A DNA stretch of 64,000 nucleotides, from positions 89,333 through 153,332 of the forward strand of contig NZ_PDDM01000014.1 of the NCBI RefSeq assembly GCF_002914585.1. The letters are read 5' to 3'. Position 1 is the stretch's first letter; each line of letters begins with the position of its first letter. Shown in pieces: positions 62,575 through 64,000 of this stretch. The position numbers and the translations under genes were made by a program. The stretch is from Pseudanabaena sp. BC1403. GTDB taxonomy: Bacteria; Cyanobacteriota; Cyanobacteriia; Pseudanabaenales; Pseudanabaenaceae. The notes under the pieces were generated by a model that made no database searches, was not told the DNA's origin, and saw nothing but the letters and a program-made list of their open reading frames with translations.

Positions 62575-63537
62575 ATGGGAAAAGTAATAGCAACAGTAAA
62601 TATGAAGGGTGGAGTCGGTAAGACCACCTTAACTGTAAATATTGCCACCTGCTTGGCTAAAATCCATCGCAAAAAGGTTTTAGTTGTAGATTTAGATACC
62701 CAAATTAGCGCCACGCTCAGCATGATCTCTCCAGCCGAGTTTGCCAAGTGCCGTAAAGAAAACCGCACATTGCGCAATCTGGTCAGTCAAGCGATCGCGC
62801 GTTATGGAGTACAGGTTAACGATCCAGAAGAAAAAGTCTACCAAATCAAAGATCTGGTAATTCCCCATGTTTGCAAAGTACAGGGGTTAGATCTATTAGT
62901 CGGTGATATCGATCTATACGATGAATTTCTAGTTTCCGAAATGCTCTATAACCGATCGCTGTTATACGACGAAAAACAGACTTTTCAGCAGACTTGGAGT
63001 AAGTTCGAGCAAACCTTAATTAAAGGTATTCTTGCTCCAGCTCTTAAAACTTATGATTTCATTATTCTCGATTGTGCCCCTGGGTATAACTTGATCACTC
63101 GCAGCAGTATTGTGGCTAGCGATTATTACCTGATGCCAGCAAGACCTGAACCTCTATCAGTAGTAGGTATTCAGCTATTAGAAAGACGGATTGAGAGATT
63201 GCGTGAAGTCTATCGAGAAGATAACTCAATCAATATCCAACTATTAGGGATTGTATTTAGTATGTCCGCAGGCTTTACCCTAAGTAGATATTACCAAAAA
63301 GTAATGGATCGAGTAGCTGCGGATTTTAGCAGTGCCAAGATTTTTAAAACGAAGATTCCCAATGATGTAAACATTGCTAAAGCTGTGGATAATTTCATCC
63401 CTGCTTCCTTAGCTAATCCCAATTCTGGCGGTGCTAAAGCCTTTGCTGAGGTCACAGTCGAGCTTTTGAAAAAGCTAGAAGTTTCTCTAGGCAAGAAAGA
63501 ACAAACCTCAAGGTTGAGCTTAGTTGATTTGGAATAA
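62575..63537 (+). CDS. ParA-family ATPase
   Basis: A 320-residue deviant Walker ATPase: ATVNMKGGVGKTTLTVNIAT at residues 6-25, VLVVDLDTQISATLSM near 36-51, and FIILDCAPGYNLITRSS near 161-177. ParA proteins position DNA or protein cargo. No parB or centromere-like repeats are seen nearby, so it may serve another partner. An insertion (about 55-115) before the third motif is typical of a ParA subgroup in cyanobacterial plasmids and islands. Confidence 0.85.
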   Translation: MGKVIATVNMKGGVGKTTLTVNIATCLAKIHRKKVLVVDLDTQISATLSMISPAEFAKCRKENRTLRNLVSQAIARYGVQVNDPEEKVYQIKDLVIPHVCKVQGLDLLVGDIDLYDEFLVSEMLYNRSLLYDEKQTFQQTWSKFEQTLIKGILAPALKTYDFIILDCAPGYNLITRSSIVASDYYLMPARPEPLSVVGIQLLERRIERLREVYREDNSINIQLLGIVFSMSAGFTLSRYYQKVMDRVAADFSSAKIFKTKIPNDVNIAKAVDNFIPASLANPNSGGAKAFAEVTVELLKKLEVSLGKKEQTSRLSLVDLE

Positions 63538-63561
63538 GTACATCTTAAAAGAGGTCTAAAA

Positions 63562-63930
63562 TTGACTACATCAGCAGAATACGAAAGTATAATTAAATTG
63601 ATGCAATGGGACGCATTACGATCTTTATGGGATAGTATACAAAGGCGTAATACACCTAATTGGGATGCTGGCAAAGCTTTTGAGTACTTAGTGATACGAG
63701 CATTTGAACTCGATGGTGCAGAAGTTCGATACCCTTACAACGTGAGGCTATTTGAAGAAGAAATTGAGCAAATTGATGGTGCAATCCATATTTCTGGGTT
63801 TTCTTGCTTGGTGGAGAGCAAAGACTTTGCAGACAAAAAAGTTGATATCGCACCTGTAGCCAAACTTCGTAATCAACTTTTACGCCGTCCCACTACTACA
63901 GTTGGAGCAGTGTTTAGGAATGAAAAATAA
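63562..63930 (+). CDS. Restriction-endonuclease-like protein (short)
   Basis: A 122-residue protein starting at TTG, with GAGGT just ahead; an ATG at 63601 is the alternative. GKAFEYLVIRAFELDGAEVR and QIDGAIHISGFSCLVESKD followed by KVDIAPVAKLRNQLLRRP form a PD-(D/E)XK-type nuclease core (catalytic D in QIDG, E-x-K in VESKD). The frame stops soon after the core (AVFRNEK), while similar proteins run on with a further domain, so it may be truncated. It lies 24 bp after parA. Confidence 0.65.
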   Translation: MTTSAEYESIIKLMQWDALRSLWDSIQRRNTPNWDAGKAFEYLVIRAFELDGAEVRYPYNVRLFEEEIEQIDGAIHISGFSCLVESKDFADKKVDIAPVAKLRNQLLRRPTTTVGAVFRNEK

Positions 63931-64000
63931 ATAACTTATGCATTTCAGTTATTTTGAGGAATGGCTCTATAATTCCATTTAGGAAGATATTCATCAAAAA

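Overview
The window is cyanobacterial chromosome. HIP1 octamers (GCGATCGC) are scattered through almost every gene. The gene set includes DUF2499/DUF3593 membrane proteins, a biliverdin reductase, CBS-CP12, BchE and the nitrogenase regulator CnfR. A complete Mo-nitrogenase cluster without heterocyst excision elements, and a CnfR/nifB/nifP layout like that of Leptolyngbya and Pseudanabaena, suggest a non-heterocystous filamentous diazotroph that fixes nitrogen under low oxygen. The genus is an inference; Pseudanabaena-like is my best guess.

Region 1 (1-3.9 kb): a partial TVP38-type membrane protein, a small phosphatase-like protein, a methyltransferase, a HigBA toxin-antitoxin pair behind a 12-bp tandem array, a small unknown gene and scpB. 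Region 2 (3.9-14.5 kb, minus strand): nifB, two tandem FdxN-like genes, nifS, nifU, nifH, nifD, nifK, nifV, nifZ, nifT. Region 3 (14.5-15.5 kb): a roughly 1-kb divergent control region with two mirrored arrays of 22-bp boxes, one facing nifB and one facing nifP. Region 4 (15.5-25.1 kb, plus strand): nifP, a 38-codon ORF, a Mo-nitrogenase C-terminal-domain protein, a fused nifEN, nifX, the NifX-associated DUF269 gene, a CCE_0567-type gene, nifW, hesA, hesB, fdxH, fdxB, a cupin, an ArsC-like gene and two small unknown genes. Region 5 (25.1-31.5 kb): CBS-CP12, a methyltransferase, a molbindin, modA, fused modBC, then cnfR on the other strand. Region 6 (32-34.8 kb): DUF2499, DUF3593 and a BchE-type anaerobic cyclase fused to a receiver domain.

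Region 7 (34.8-55.8 kb) is mostly housekeeping: proB, a CpdA-like phosphodiesterase, an HD hydrolase, two class III nucleotide cyclases, a universal stress protein, biliverdin reductase, thrB, murG, VanW, pirin, CDGSH, HxlR, DUF3352 and a YgjP-like metallopeptidase. It also carries an ATPase + DUF4435 pair that looks like a PARIS-type anti-phage system. Region 8 (55.8-64 kb) is rearranged: an exact 1004-bp tandem duplication has fused the start of one gene to the 3' part of a glycosyltransferase gene. Next come a tyrosine recombinase with a duplicated, inactive-looking catalytic half, small membrane proteins, a cytochrome b561-like protein, an orphan ParA and a short endonuclease-like gene.

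The nif, mod and cnfR genes form one functional unit: metal uptake and storage (Mop, ModABC), cofactor assembly (NifB, NifEN, NifX, NifV, NifU/S, HesAB), the enzyme (NifHDK), electron supply (FdxH, FdxB) and low-oxygen control (CnfR).

The intergenic DNA is unusually structured. There are three families of repeats: a 103-bp cloverleaf-like element (3 copies), a G/C-run GATCCCC hairpin element (6 copies, 5 inside the nif cluster), and more than a dozen unrelated long hairpins that share a GC-GAA-GC or GC-AAA-GC type tip. Heptanucleotide repeats occur beside nifS and inside modBC.
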